Part shown: piece by piece, positions 8,188 to 16,518 of the stretch
How positions within the stretch are numbered: the first letter of the stretch is position 1
Layout: every line of letters starts with the position of its first letter
From: Clostridium sp.
Lineage (GTDB): Bacteria; Bacillota; Clostridia; Clostridiales; Clostridiaceae
Assembly (NCBI GenBank): GCA_022773025.1
Contig: JALEZF010000085.1
Location: forward strand, 1-41,923
Direction of reading: 5' to 3'
Length of the DNA: 41,923 bases
Made by a program: the position numbers and the translations under genes
The notes under the pieces: generated by a model
The model's database searches: none
Told to the model about the DNA's origin: nothing
Seen by the model: the letters and a program-made list of their open reading frames with translations, nothing else

Positions 8188-9930
8188 ATGAATAAAACAA
8201 AAAAATTAAAAATCTATATACCCGTTATTGGAATTACTGTTTCTTTAATATTACTTGCCTATGTAAAACTCTTTCTACATTCTAATACCATGGAAAGTTA
8301 CAATAAATTTCTCGATGATTTGAACAGTGGTAATGTGGTCTCTGTAAATATGGATTCAACAAATACCATGGATATAAAAACAAAAGATGGTACTAAATAT
8401 ACTACAGACAATCCTAGAACTGAAACATTAAAAGAAAATCTTTTAAAACAAAATGTAGTGGTAAAAGAAAATAAATCAGTATCACCTATAGAAACAGCCC
8501 TTGGTATATTATTTTTAGGTTCTGTTATATCTTTAGGAGTCACTGCAATTAAGACTTCCAAACTTTCTTCTAAGTCCATGCTTACTGTAGATGCTATAGA
8601 AGCACATACTTTAGATTCCTTTAAATTCAGCTTCAAATCTTTTGCTGGAAACGAAGAAGCAAAAGAAAGTCTTCAAGATGTTGTTGACTTTTTGAAAAAC
8701 CCTGAAAAATATGCATCTTACGGTGCGAGGATGCCTAAAGGTGTAATTCTTTATGGAGCTCCTGGAACAGGAAAAACCCTTTTAGCAAAGGCTGTGGCTG
8801 GCGAAGCTAAAGTTCCTTTTTATGCTATTTCAGCTTCTGATTTCATTCAAATGTATGTTGGTGTAGGTGCCAGCAGAATAAGAAATCTATTCAAAAAAGC
8901 CAAAGCTCACGGAAAAGCTGTAATATTCATCGATGAAATAGATGCCATAGGAAAGAAAAGGTCAAGCTCTAAAAATGGTGGTTCAGATGAAAGGGATCAA
9001 ACTTTAAATGCTCTTTTAACTGAAATGTCAGGTTTTAATGACCATAGTGGAATAGTAGTTATAGCTGCAACTAATAGACTTGACATGCTTGATGATGCCC
9101 TTTTAAGACCTGGGAGATTCGATAGACATGTTGAAGTTGCTCTTCCTGATGTTGCTGCAAGAGAAGATATTCTAAGGCTTTATCTAAAAAATAAACCTTG
9201 CCAAGACATAGATATTAAAAATTTAGCAAAGAAATGCACATATTTTTCTGGTGCCAAGCTTGAAAGTCTCATAAATGAAGCTGCAATTCTAGCCTGCAAA
9301 GAACAAAAGCCCTATATAACAGAAGAACACATAGAAAAAGTATTTTCTAGAGTTATAGCAGGTCATGAAAAGATTAATAGGGATTCCCTAACTCATGAGG
9401 ACTTAAAAATCACAGCTTATCATGAAGCAGGACACGCCTTGATTTCTAAGCTTATGATTCCTTGCGATAATGTTTCAAAGATAACCATAATACCTACCTC
9501 TAATGGTGCTGGAGGTTATACTTTGACAATACCTAAAGATACTAATTATCAGACTTTAGATTATTTAAATAAAAGACTTATGGTAATGCTTGGTGGACGT
9601 GCTGCTGAGGAGATAATATTCGGTAAAGATATGGTTACAACTGGAGCTTTTAATGATTTAAAAACCGCTACCTCCCTTATAACTGCAATGATAACGCAAT
9701 ATGGTATGGGTGAATCTCTAGGACTTCTCAACTTAATGGAAATCCAAAATACCTCACCTGTTTCATCTCAAGATATAGTGCAGGAATCTAAAGATAAGCT
9801 TCAAAAGCTTTATGATGAGGTAAAAAGCACCCTGCATCACCATCTATCCACTTTAAATCTTATAGCTGAAGAGCTTCTAGATAAGGAGACCTTAGTTGAA
9901 GATGACATAGAGAGACTATTATCAGCATAG
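8188..9930 (+). CDS. FtsH-family ATP-dependent zinc metalloprotease (compact paralogue)
   Basis: A membrane-anchored AAA+ protease that unfolds and degrades membrane and short-lived cytosolic proteins. Two membrane segments (about 9-30 and 102-122) flank a small external domain. The AAA domain has Walker A GAPGTGKT at 190-197, Walker B VIFIDEID and the second-region-of-homology pattern ATNRLDMLDDALLRPGRFDRH. The M41 protease domain has the zinc motif HEAGH at 412-416, with the third ligand probably the Asp in GAFNDLKTAT. At 580 residues it is shorter than typical FtsH (about 600-650) because it lacks the C-terminal tail. It is not beside tilS/hpt, where the main clostridial ftsH usually sits, so it is likely a second copy. 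Confidence 0.93.
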   Translation: MNKTKKLKIYIPVIGITVSLILLAYVKLFLHSNTMESYNKFLDDLNSGNVVSVNMDSTNTMDIKTKDGTKYTTDNPRTETLKENLLKQNVVVKENKSVSPIETALGILFLGSVISLGVTAIKTSKLSSKSMLTVDAIEAHTLDSFKFSFKSFAGNEEAKESLQDVVDFLKNPEKYASYGARMPKGVILYGAPGTGKTLLAKAVAGEAKVPFYAISASDFIQMYVGVGASRIRNLFKKAKAHGKAVIFIDEIDAIGKKRSSSKNGGSDERDQTLNALLTEMSGFNDHSGIVVIAATNRLDMLDDALLRPGRFDRHVEVALPDVAAREDILRLYLKNKPCQDIDIKNLAKKCTYFSGAKLESLINEAAILACKEQKPYITEEHIEKVFSRVIAGHEKINRDSLTHEDLKITAYHEAGHALISKLMIPCDNVSKITIIPTSNGAGGYTLTIPKDTNYQTLDYLNKRLMVMLGGRAAEEIIFGKDMVTTGAFNDLKTATSLITAMITQYGMGESLGLLNLMEIQNTSPVSSQDIVQESKDKLQKLYDEVKSTLHHHLSTLNLIAEELLDKETLVEDDIERLLSA

Positions 9931-9963
9931 ATTCTATTTAAAAATATGTTTTAAACCATAATT

Positions 9964-10000
9964 AAGGACACTCATCTATAAAATTTGAGTGTCCTTTTTT
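9964..10000 (+). terminator. Terminator after the ftsH-like gene
   Basis: Perfect 11-bp stem (AAGGACACTCA and complement), 11-base loop, then TTTT on the + strand. It sits between convergent genes and may also limit readthrough from the rhomboid gene. Confidence 0.85.
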
Positions 10001-10005
10001 ATAAT

Positions 10006-10980
10006 TTAATCTTTGTACACAGCTGCTCCAACTATAGTTCCTGCAATTAATCCTCCAAAATGGCCAAAGTTATCTATGTTTGATGCACTTAATCCTATTA
10101 CCACATTTACTATGATAACAGAAACTATACTCTTAAAGAACTGAGGCCCTATTGTATTCTTCTTTTTATAACCAAGTATAAGAGCACTACCAAATAATCC
10201 AAATATAGCTCCCGATGCTCCAATAGATAAATATGGCGAGAACATATAACTTGCTATTGTAGAGGCTACCCCTGATATCAAATATATAGCTAAGAATTTC
10301 TTTGTTCCAAAGTAATCCTCTGTAAGCTCACCAATTACCTTTAATGCATACATATTTAATGCTAGATGTATGATGCCTCCATGTAAAAATACCGCTGTTA
10401 TAAACCTATAATATTGACCTGCCCTTTGTATAAGTGGATTATATTTTGCTCCCATTTCAATTAGAACATAGGGATTTATCTCAAATAAACTATGTGATTT
10501 AATTGCACATATAATGTATAGCACAATGTTTAATCCTATGATAACATTTGTTGCTGTAAGCTTTATATTTTTAAGACTAGGCTTTTTCTTTTCCTCTTTT
10601 TCATTAAGTTCTCTAGTCAGTATGTTTAAGAGATTTTCACTTACACTAATGGCACCTAATATTTGTTTATCATAATTCAAATATATTATACCGCTATCTC
10701 CAAAGTAAAGAGCTCTCGCTTCTTCTTCATTTATATTTTTCTTATCCATAATTAAGATTGTATTTAAGCTTACGTCTCCGTAACCCTTCATTTTCAAATA
10801 ATCCAAAGCACTTGTTATCTTAAGCCTATACTCTAAAGTATTTGCTACTATTACTCCAAGCATCTTGTTATTATTTCCATAGTATACTGCTACATAACCT
10901 TCCTCACAAGCTCCCAAAATCTTATAATTTTCTATTACAAAGCCATATTGTACAAGCTTGTTTAATATAAATTTTTCCAC
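10006..10980 (-). CDS. Rhomboid-family intramembrane serine protease
   Basis: Cleaves transmembrane helices within the membrane. The catalytic dyad is visible: Ser256 in GASGAIFG and His307 in HFGG. The HGG..HL..NM motif of loop 1/helix 2 lies at about 200-210. Six membrane segments occupy roughly residues 140-322. The first 135 residues are a soluble, probably cytoplasmic, domain of unknown role, similar in size to that of other Firmicutes GluP-like rhomboids. The start is GTG, decided by an AGGAGG six bases upstream. The substrate is unknown. It appears to be a single-gene unit behind the pepF terminator. Confidence 0.92.
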   Translation of the reverse strand: MEKFILNKLVQYGFVIENYKILGACEEGYVAVYYGNNNKMLGVIVANTLEYRLKITSALDYLKMKGYGDVSLNTILIMDKKNINEEEARALYFGDSGIIYLNYDKQILGAISVSENLLNILTRELNEKEEKKKPSLKNIKLTATNVIIGLNIVLYIICAIKSHSLFEINPYVLIEMGAKYNPLIQRAGQYYRFITAVFLHGGIIHLALNMYALKVIGELTEDYFGTKKFLAIYLISGVASTIASYMFSPYLSIGASGAIFGLFGSALILGYKKKNTIGPQFFKSIVSVIIVNVVIGLSASNIDNFGHFGGLIAGTIVGAAVYKD

Positions 10981-11094
10981 GTCAAACCTCCTGTATCATG
11001 TTTCAACTCACTGTCAATATCTGCAAAGATTTAAACTAATTATACTATGATTTTCTCTTGATTGTTATATCTATTCTATGTATTTTTTATTAAT

Positions 11095-11137
11095 AAAAGC
11101 TGCAGTTTTAGATTATTCTATTCAAACTACAGCTTTT
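11095..11137 (-). terminator. Terminator after pepF
   Basis: 14-bp stem (AAAAGCTGTAGTTT pairing with AAACTGCAGCTTTT, one T-G pair) with a 15-base loop; T-rich downstream on the minus strand and TTTTTT on the + strand, so it can work in both directions. Confidence 0.75.
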
Positions 11138-11154
11138 TTCATTTTAATATTTTC

Positions 11155-12954
11155 CTACATATCCTCTTCTAACATATCTAAAAGCTCTTTGAATCTTGCC
11201 ATAGTAGCTTCTAGTGGAGCAGGTGTTGTCATATCTACTCCTGCTTTCTTTAATATATTTATAGGATAATCAGAGCCACCAGCTTTTAAGAATCCCTTAT
11301 ATTTTTCAACTGCTGCTTCTCCATCCTTTAATATAGCTCTTGCAAAAGCTGAAGCTGCAGCATAGCCTGTTGCATATTGGTATACATAGAAATCACTATA
11401 GAAATGAGGTATTCTAGCCCATTCCATATCTATGTCCTCGTCTACATTCATGCTAGGTCCAAAATATTTAACATTTAATTCATGCCATATTCTACATAGG
11501 TCTTCTCCAGTTAGAGGAACTCCTTTGTCTATACTCTCATGAGTTACAAGCTCAAATTCTGCAAACATAAGCTGTCTAAATACCGTTGTTCTTATTTGTT
11601 CAAGCTCTTGATTTATTAAGTATAGCCTTCTCTTTTTATCTTCTTCCTTGTTTATAAGGTGATGAATTAAAAGAGCCTCATTTGTTGTTGACGCAACTTC
11701 TGCACAGAATAATGTATAATCACCATATATATATGGCTGAGTCTTTCTAGAATAATATGAGTGTAATGAGTGTCCCATTTCATGAGCTAATGTGGATACA
11801 TCATTTATATCATAATTGTAATTCAAAAGTACATAAGGCATAGTATCATAAGAGCCCCAAGAATAAGCTCCGCCTCTTTTACCCTTATTTTCAAATACAT
11901 CTACCCAGCCTTCTTTTATTCCCTCATTGAATATTTTTAAGTATTCCTCTCCTAAAGGATGAAGACCTTCATTTACTATCTTTACAGCATCTTCAAACTC
12001 TATATGCTCCTTCTCTATATCTATAACTGGAACATATAAATCATACATATGCATATCCGGAAGATTTAAAAGCTTTTTCTTAACATCAACATATCTATGA
12101 AGTAATGGAAGGTTCTTATTTATAGTTTCTACAGCATTTTTATAAACTTCTACTGGTATATCATTTGGGCTTAAAGAAGCCTCAACTGATGAGGAATAAT
12201 GCTTAGTCTTTGCTACAAAAGCAAAATTCTTTATACTTGAAGTAAGTGATGTAGAAATTGTATTTATATACTTTTTATAAGTTCCAAATAAAGCTTCAAA
12301 AGCAGCTTTTCTTACACTTCTATCTTTGGATCTTATAAAAGAAGCATAATTAACTTCTGTAAGCTCAACCATGTTTCCATTTTCATCTTTTATCTCTGGA
12401 AAAGTCATATCTGCGTCTGTAAGCATTCTAAATATGTTTTCTGGAGCTTCTAGACAATCTGAAACTGCAGCTAAAAGTTTCTCCTCTTCCTTACTTAATA
12501 CATGTGGCTTTTTCTTCATTATTCTCTCTATATAAGATCTATAAAGTTCTAATTCTGGTACAGCCTTAACTGCATCATCAAAGTATGAATCTGGTAATGA
12601 TAAAATTTCTGGAACAAAGAAGGCAGTATATGCACCCACTTCAGCTAAGTATGGATCAATTTTGTTTTTTAAAGTTTGATATGTGGTATTTGCTGTATTT
12701 TCGTCTCCCCTCAAATGAGCAAAAACAAATACTTTCTCAGCGAGTCTTGACACCTCTTCTTCTGACTTTAAAAATTTAAATAACTCTTTTGGATCTGCAA
12801 GCTTTCCTGAATACTCTGAAAGCTTTGGAGATAATTGTTTTAGCTTATTGAAATCTTCTTCCCAAGCTTCGTTATTACTATAGATTTTTTCAACCTTCCA
12901 TTTATATTCTTCAGGTATCTCTTCTCTAGTTCTTAGTTTTGCAATTTCACTCAT
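11155..12954 (-). CDS. pepF: Oligoendopeptidase F (M3 family)
   Basis: A cytoplasmic zinc endopeptidase that cuts oligopeptides, usually in peptide turnover. The zinc motif HEMGH lies at 391-395 (TLAHEMGHSLHSYYS), with the conserved downstream glutamate in FCAEVASTTNEALL. The length of 599 residues is normal. I placed the start at 12954 rather than at the longest open frame (13023), because AAGGGG sits eight bases before this ATG, and because the upstream extension would run through the terminator hairpin of the previous gene. No clear promoter was seen between that hairpin and the gene, so readthrough is possible. Confidence 0.95.
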   Translation of the reverse strand: MSEIAKLRTREEIPEEYKWKVEKIYSNNEAWEEDFNKLKQLSPKLSEYSGKLADPKELFKFLKSEEEVSRLAEKVFVFAHLRGDENTANTTYQTLKNKIDPYLAEVGAYTAFFVPEILSLPDSYFDDAVKAVPELELYRSYIERIMKKKPHVLSKEEEKLLAAVSDCLEAPENIFRMLTDADMTFPEIKDENGNMVELTEVNYASFIRSKDRSVRKAAFEALFGTYKKYINTISTSLTSSIKNFAFVAKTKHYSSSVEASLSPNDIPVEVYKNAVETINKNLPLLHRYVDVKKKLLNLPDMHMYDLYVPVIDIEKEHIEFEDAVKIVNEGLHPLGEEYLKIFNEGIKEGWVDVFENKGKRGGAYSWGSYDTMPYVLLNYNYDINDVSTLAHEMGHSLHSYYSRKTQPYIYGDYTLFCAEVASTTNEALLIHHLINKEEDKKRRLYLINQELEQIRTTVFRQLMFAEFELVTHESIDKGVPLTGEDLCRIWHELNVKYFGPSMNVDEDIDMEWARIPHFYSDFYVYQYATGYAAASAFARAILKDGEAAVEKYKGFLKAGGSDYPINILKKAGVDMTTPAPLEATMARFKELLDMLEEDM

Positions 12955-12975
12955 GATCATTCCCCTTTCAGATAA

Positions 12976-13018
12976 AATAAAAATCCCCATCTTTATATTA
13001 CCATAGGGATTCTTTATT
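12976..13018 (-). terminator. Terminator after the 132-residue protein gene
   Basis: On the minus strand an AATCCC/GGGATT stem extended by A-T pairs (AAATAAA with TTTATTT), about an 18-base loop, ending in a T run. It lies between the stop at 13045 and the pepF start. Confidence 0.65.
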
Positions 13019-13044
13019 TCCAATAATTTATAATTATTTTTATA

Positions 13045-13443
13045 TTATTGATATTCTTCTTTATTCTTTTCTGCTTCTTCAAAGGCTTTTTCCATAGTTT
13101 CATTTATGATTTCACATATATCATAAACTATAGAGCCCATTTCCTTCATGTCCTCTACATAATTTATTTCTATCTTCCAAGTAGGATTAAACTCATCATC
13201 TATATCCTCAACATTGTAACCATTTTCTGTGAAAGCTTCATAATCGAACACATCGTATATAGCTGAATACTCCCACTCTTCTACATCCTTATTAGTATCA
13301 AAAACAATTGTAACTTTTCCATCTATCTCATAGAATTTCTTTATGTATAAAGCTCCTTCTCCAACCTCAAAACTCCCTAATTCCTTAGTTAAAAAACCAC
13401 TAGATCCATCCTTTTGCATAAGCACTAAAGATGAAAAATCCAT
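13045..13443 (-). CDS. Conserved clostridial protein of unknown function
   Basis: A 132-residue acidic, soluble protein (opening MDFSSLVLMQKDGSSGFLTK). It resembles a conserved clostridial family that I believe is DUF6762, from memory and not checked. It has no membrane segment, no signal peptide and no recognisable catalytic motif. A strong ribosome site (AAAGGAGATG), its own promoter and its own terminator mark it as a real single-gene unit. No function can be inferred from its neighbours. Confidence 0.75.
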   Translation of the reverse strand: MDFSSLVLMQKDGSSGFLTKELGSFEVGEGALYIKKFYEIDGKVTIVFDTNKDVEEWEYSAIYDVFDYEAFTENGYNVEDIDDEFNPTWKIEINYVEDMKEMGSIVYDICEIINETMEKAFEEAEKNKEEYQ

Positions 13444-13474
13444 AAAATCATCTCCTTTTTTCTCTTTCTATTTA

Positions 13475-13503
13475 TATATATACTATATTTTAATAGAAGT
13501 CAA
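13475..13503 (-). promoter_or_regulatory. Candidate promoter of the 132-residue protein gene
   Basis: On the minus strand TTGACT (13498-13503), a 17-base spacer and TATATA (13475-13480), 32 bases before the ATG and directly after the znuA terminator. Confidence 0.55.
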
Positions 13504-13509
13504 AGAAAA

Positions 13510-13543
13510 AATGTGAGAGGTCTAAAGTTTTCCTTCTCACATT
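13510..13543 (-). terminator. Terminator after znuA
   Basis: AATGTGAGA pairs with TCTCACATT (9 bp plus an inner GG/CC), followed by TTTTTTCTTT on the minus strand, 8 bases after the znuA stop. Confidence 0.8.
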
Positions 13544-13550
13544 AAGCTTT

Positions 13551-14453
13551 CTATTTATTTAGTCCATTATATATTTTTTCTAAATTACTTTTCATGGTGT
13601 CTATATAGGTTCCCTCAATCTCTAGAGTATTGATTTCTTCTACTTTTGCTCCAGTTTCTTTTGAGATTGTATCTGTGACTTTACTGCTAGCTCCTTGCTC
13701 CATGAAAATAGTCTTTACATTGTTTGATTTGCAGTAGTCTATAGTTTCTTTAAGCTTTACAGAAGTAGCTTCACCTTCGTTGAACACCCCTGCTACACTC
13801 TTTTGCGTCAAGTCAAAATCTCTGCATAAATACGCAAATGCCTCATGGCCTGTGACAAAATTCTTATTCTTTACATATTGAAACTTTTTTTCATATTCAC
13901 TAAAAAGCTCATCTGCTCTTTTAGTAAAATCATTGAAATTCTCTACATAATAGTCCTCGTTTGCAGCATCTACCTTTATGAGGCCTTCCATTATATTTTT
14001 AGCCATAACTTTAGCTTCCTTAAGGCTAAGCCATATGTGTGGGTCATAGTTTCCATGACCATGGTCATCACTACTATTTTTAAGCTCCAAAAGATTTGCA
14101 TCCTTAGAAGCCTCTACAATAGTAACGTCGCTATTTATAGTCTTTAAGGTGTCCTCTGCCCAATGCTCCATATCAAGTCCATTGTATATGAACAAATCAC
14201 TTTCATTTAAAGATGCCACATCTTTTGGTTTAGGTTCAAAATCATGAGCTTCCGTCCCCTTTGGTACCATGACACTTACATTCACCTTATCCCTTCCTAT
14301 TTCCTTTGTGATATCTGCCACAGCATTAAAGCTTGCCATTACATTTATCTCATCCCTTGATTTTCCTTTAGACTGACCCTTATTGCTGTTACATCCTGAA
14401 ACTAAAGTAATTAGCAAAACAGCTATGAAAATCAAGTATATTTTTTTCTTCAT
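13551..14453 (-). CDS. znuA: Zinc (or manganese) ABC transporter substrate-binding lipoprotein, ZnuA/AdcA family
   Basis: Captures Zn2+ (or Mn2+) outside the membrane and passes it to ZnuB/ZnuC. It has a lipoprotein signal peptide with lipobox LVSG-C (Cys21). Candidate metal ligands typical of cluster A-I proteins are His in GTEAHDFEP, His in YDPHIWLS, His in VTGHEAFAY and an acidic residue in FMEQGASS. The short His-rich loop DDHGHGNYDPH favours zinc over manganese. The start at 14453 (300 residues) is chosen for its AGGAGG six bases upstream; the longer frame lacks one. It is transcribed divergently from znuC-znuB across a palindromic operator, and a Fur-type regulator lies 1.5 kb away. Confidence 0.9.
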   Translation of the reverse strand: MKKKIYLIFIAVLLITLVSGCNSNKGQSKGKSRDEINVMASFNAVADITKEIGRDKVNVSVMVPKGTEAHDFEPKPKDVASLNESDLFIYNGLDMEHWAEDTLKTINSDVTIVEASKDANLLELKNSSDDHGHGNYDPHIWLSLKEAKVMAKNIMEGLIKVDAANEDYYVENFNDFTKRADELFSEYEKKFQYVKNKNFVTGHEAFAYLCRDFDLTQKSVAGVFNEGEATSVKLKETIDYCKSNNVKTIFMEQGASSKVTDTISKETGAKVEEINTLEIEGTYIDTMKSNLEKIYNGLNK

Positions 14454-14466
14454 AAAAAACCTCCTA

Positions 14467-14496
14467 TTGCAAATAGTTTGCATTTGAGTATATAAT
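14467..14496 (+). promoter_or_regulatory. Promoter of znuCB, overlapped by the operator
   Basis: TTGCAA (14467-14472), an 18-base spacer and a perfect TATAAT (14491-14496). The -35 lies inside the 15-bp palindrome at 14468-14482. Confidence 0.6.
14468..14482. promoter_or_regulatory. Candidate Zur-type operator
   Basis: The perfect palindrome TGCAAA-TAG-TTTGCA lies between divergent znuA and znuCB. It covers the -35 of znuCB and lies just downstream of the znuA -10, so one bound repressor could close both promoters. It differs from the B. subtilis Zur box, so assignment to the neighbouring Fur-family regulator is inference from position. Confidence 0.6.
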
Positions 14497-14520
14497 AATA
14501 CTTGTTCATTGATTTGTCAA
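14492..14520 (-). promoter_or_regulatory. Promoter of znuA
   Basis: On the minus strand a perfect TTGACA (14515-14520), a 17-base spacer and TATTAT (14492-14497). Its -10 shares bases with the -10 of the divergent znuCB promoter. Confidence 0.7.
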
Positions 14521-14546
14521 TTAATATAAAACATGGAGATGATGTA

Positions 14547-15209
14547 GTGGTAACTATTAAAAATTTAAGTTTTTCTTATAATAGCTCAGAGCCGCTTTTA
14601 AATGATATAGACATATTTATTCCTGATGGAAGCTACGTATCAATCATAGGGGAAAATGGAAGCTGCAAAAGCACTTTAGTGAAATTAATCTTAGGACTTT
14701 TAAAACCTCAAAAGGGCGAAATCATAAAAAAATCTTCTAATATAGGATATGTTCCTCAATGGCTTGATGGATTCAACTCAGATTTTCCAATCACAGTAAA
14801 AGAGGTGCTATTAATACATTTAAAGACTTTAAAGTTAAAGGATACTCACCTTATAGATAAAGTTCTTGATACTGTAAATATGAAAGCTTTTAAAAATAAC
14901 CTTATAGGAAATCTTTCAGGTGGACAAAAGCAGAAAATATTAATTGCAAGGGCTCTTCTCGGAAGTCCAGAACTTTTGATTTTAGATGAGCCTTCTACAG
15001 GCATAGACATGTCTAGTCAAAAGGACATTTACAGCATAATAAAAGATCTCAACTTAAAGTCCAATATGACTGTAATAGCCGTAGAACATAATATGGATGC
15101 AGTTCTCGCTAATTCTACTTTTGTTTACAAATTAAAAGATGGAAAAGCTTTCTGCTATGACATAAAAAGATTTAAAGAAATATATGAAAACAAGGAGGAA
15201 TTCTTTTAA
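14547..15209 (+). CDS. znuC: Zinc ABC transporter ATP-binding protein
   Basis: The cytoplasmic ATPase of the zinc importer. In the 220-residue product the P-loop is GENGSCKST at 35-43, with signature LSGGQKQ, Walker B LLILDEPSTG and switch His in VEHN. The P-loop glycine before the lysine is Cys40. I recall B. subtilis ZnuC having Ser there, so the family tolerates a change, but it is unusual among ABC ATPases. I chose the GTG at 14547: GGAG lies eight bases upstream, and the reading frame from the TTG at 14502 would begin inside the promoter region. The stop overlaps the znuB start by one base (TAATG), so translation is probably coupled. Confidence 0.92.
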   Translation: MVTIKNLSFSYNSSEPLLNDIDIFIPDGSYVSIIGENGSCKSTLVKLILGLLKPQKGEIIKKSSNIGYVPQWLDGFNSDFPITVKEVLLIHLKTLKLKDTHLIDKVLDTVNMKAFKNNLIGNLSGGQKQKILIARALLGSPELLILDEPSTGIDMSSQKDIYSIIKDLNLKSNMTVIAVEHNMDAVLANSTFVYKLKDGKAFCYDIKRFKEIYENKEEFF

Positions 15210-16000
15210 TGCTTGAATACGAATTTATGCGAAATGCCTTGATTGCAGGTATAATGATATCAATATTATGTCCTCTTGTTGGAATGTTTCTTGTGTTAAA
15301 GAGGTATTCAATGATGGGAGATACTTTATCCCACGCTTCCTTCGCAGGAATTGCCATAGGATTATCTCTAGGAGTAAATCCACTTCTATCATCCTTTGCA
15401 TTTACCTCTTTATGTGGAGTTTTTATAGAGTTTTTGAGAAATTACTATAAAAAGTTTGGAGAAATGGTTATGTCCATCATCCTTACTTTAAGCGTAGGAA
15501 TTGCAATAATATTAATAAGCAGTGGAAAAGCTGCTACAAACGTAAATTCCATATTATTTGGAAGCATCCTCACTGTCTCAAAAGAAGATTTAATGCTCAT
15601 ATCTATAATAAGCATTATAAGTATTTTTGCCGTTATAATTTTGTATAACAAATTAATATATATAACCTTTGATGAAGATGGTGCCAAGGCTTTAGGTGTT
15701 AAGGTAAAGCTTATAAATTATATCTTTACTTTAATCGTTGGAGCCTGTATATCCGTTTCCATTCAAATAATGGGTATATTAGTGATTTCCTCTATGATGG
15801 TGGTTCCAGTAGCTACAGCTCTTCAATTCAAAAAAGGTTTTAAGTCAACTTTGATCATATCTATAGTAATAGGTTTTATAGACATAATAGTTGGCCTTGT
15901 ATCCTCTTACTATATAAATAGTGCACCAGGAGGAACTATAGCTGTAACTTCTGTAATAATACTTTTAATTTCCCTTATAATAAAAAAACACCAAGAATAG
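15209..16000 (+). CDS. znuB: Zinc ABC transporter permease
   Basis: The membrane channel of the importer, 263 residues with about seven to eight membrane segments. The family motifs GDTLSHASFAGIAIG (after segment 1) and DEDGAKALGVKV (cytoplasmic loop contacting the ATPase) are present. AAGGAGG lies inside the end of znuC, and the ATG overlaps the znuC stop by one base. The end of the gene forms half of a bidirectional terminator shared with the convergent regulator gene. Confidence 0.94.
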   Translation: MLEYEFMRNALIAGIMISILCPLVGMFLVLKRYSMMGDTLSHASFAGIAIGLSLGVNPLLSSFAFTSLCGVFIEFLRNYYKKFGEMVMSIILTLSVGIAIILISSGKAATNVNSILFGSILTVSKEDLMLISIISIISIFAVIILYNKLIYITFDEDGAKALGVKVKLINYIFTLIVGACISVSIQIMGILVISSMMVVPVATALQFKKGFKSTLIISIVIGFIDIIVGLVSSYYINSAPGGTIAVTSVIILLISLIIKKHQE

Positions 16001-16023
16001 CTAAGCTATTTTTGGTGTTTTTT
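15983..16023. terminator. Bidirectional terminator inside both znuB and zur ends
   Basis: A 19-bp stem with one G-T pair and a TAA loop; A tracts on the left and T tracts on the right make it work both ways. It includes the last codons and stop of znuB and the last codons of the convergent regulator; only five bases separate the two genes. Confidence 0.85.
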
Positions 16024-16431
16024 ATCATCACTACAATCCTTACATATACCCTTCATAAAGAGTTCATGGTCTAAGAGTACAAATCCCGTCTCATCCTTTA
16101 CCATTTCCTCTATTCGCCTCATTGGGCATTTAAGTTCTATTTCCTTGTGACATATACTGCACTCTAAAATGTGCTTGTGAGTCTCATGGTTCAAAAAATA
16201 TTTATATGAATTTTCTCCAGTATCGTACTTTTCTACTATATTATTCTCTTCAAAAATCTCTAACGTTCTATATACAGTTGAAAGATTAATATCTACGCCC
16301 TTATCTCTGCATATATTATAAATATCTTCAGCCTTTAACCCCTCATTATTCTCACTCATTATATTATATATGTTTATTCTAGCCTTAGTAGATTTTATGG
16401 AATGTTCTGTAAAAACTTCTTTAGCCTTCAT
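16006..16431 (-). CDS. zur: Fur-family metal regulator, probably Zur
   Basis: A 141-residue dimeric repressor. Its N-terminal winged helix carries the recognition segment NLSTVYRTLEIFEE (49-62). The C-terminal dimerisation domain carries structural zinc cysteines C91-x-x-C94 and C130-x-x-C133 and a His cluster H82, H85, H87 with H122. Genes of this family beside znuABC normally encode Zur, which represses zinc uptake when zinc is plentiful. The assignment rests on context, since Fur, PerR and Zur cannot be separated safely by eye. AAGGTGAG precedes the start. Confidence 0.8.
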   Translation of the reverse strand: MKAKEVFTEHSIKSTKARINIYNIMSENNEGLKAEDIYNICRDKGVDINLSTVYRTLEIFEENNIVEKYDTGENSYKYFLNHETHKHILECSICHKEIELKCPMRRIEEMVKDETGFVLLDHELFMKGICKDCSDDKKHQK

Positions 16432-16518
16432 TTAGCTCACCTTCGTAAAAATAATTCTTTATACTTATATTATACCAAGTTAGAGCATAAGTTTCTATGT
16501 TTATATGCATTTATGATG

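Noticed and set aside
12955..13023. N-terminal extension of oligoendopeptidase F
   Set aside because: The extension would be encoded by the terminator of the previous gene and lacks a ribosome site, whereas the ATG at 12954 has a good one.
13845..14147. A 100-residue open frame on the + strand within znuA
   Set aside because: Antisense shadow of znuA with no start signal.
14502..14546. Upstream TTG start for znuC
   Set aside because: It lies within the promoter region, a few bases after the -10; the GTG at 14547 has a ribosome site and fits the family N-terminus.
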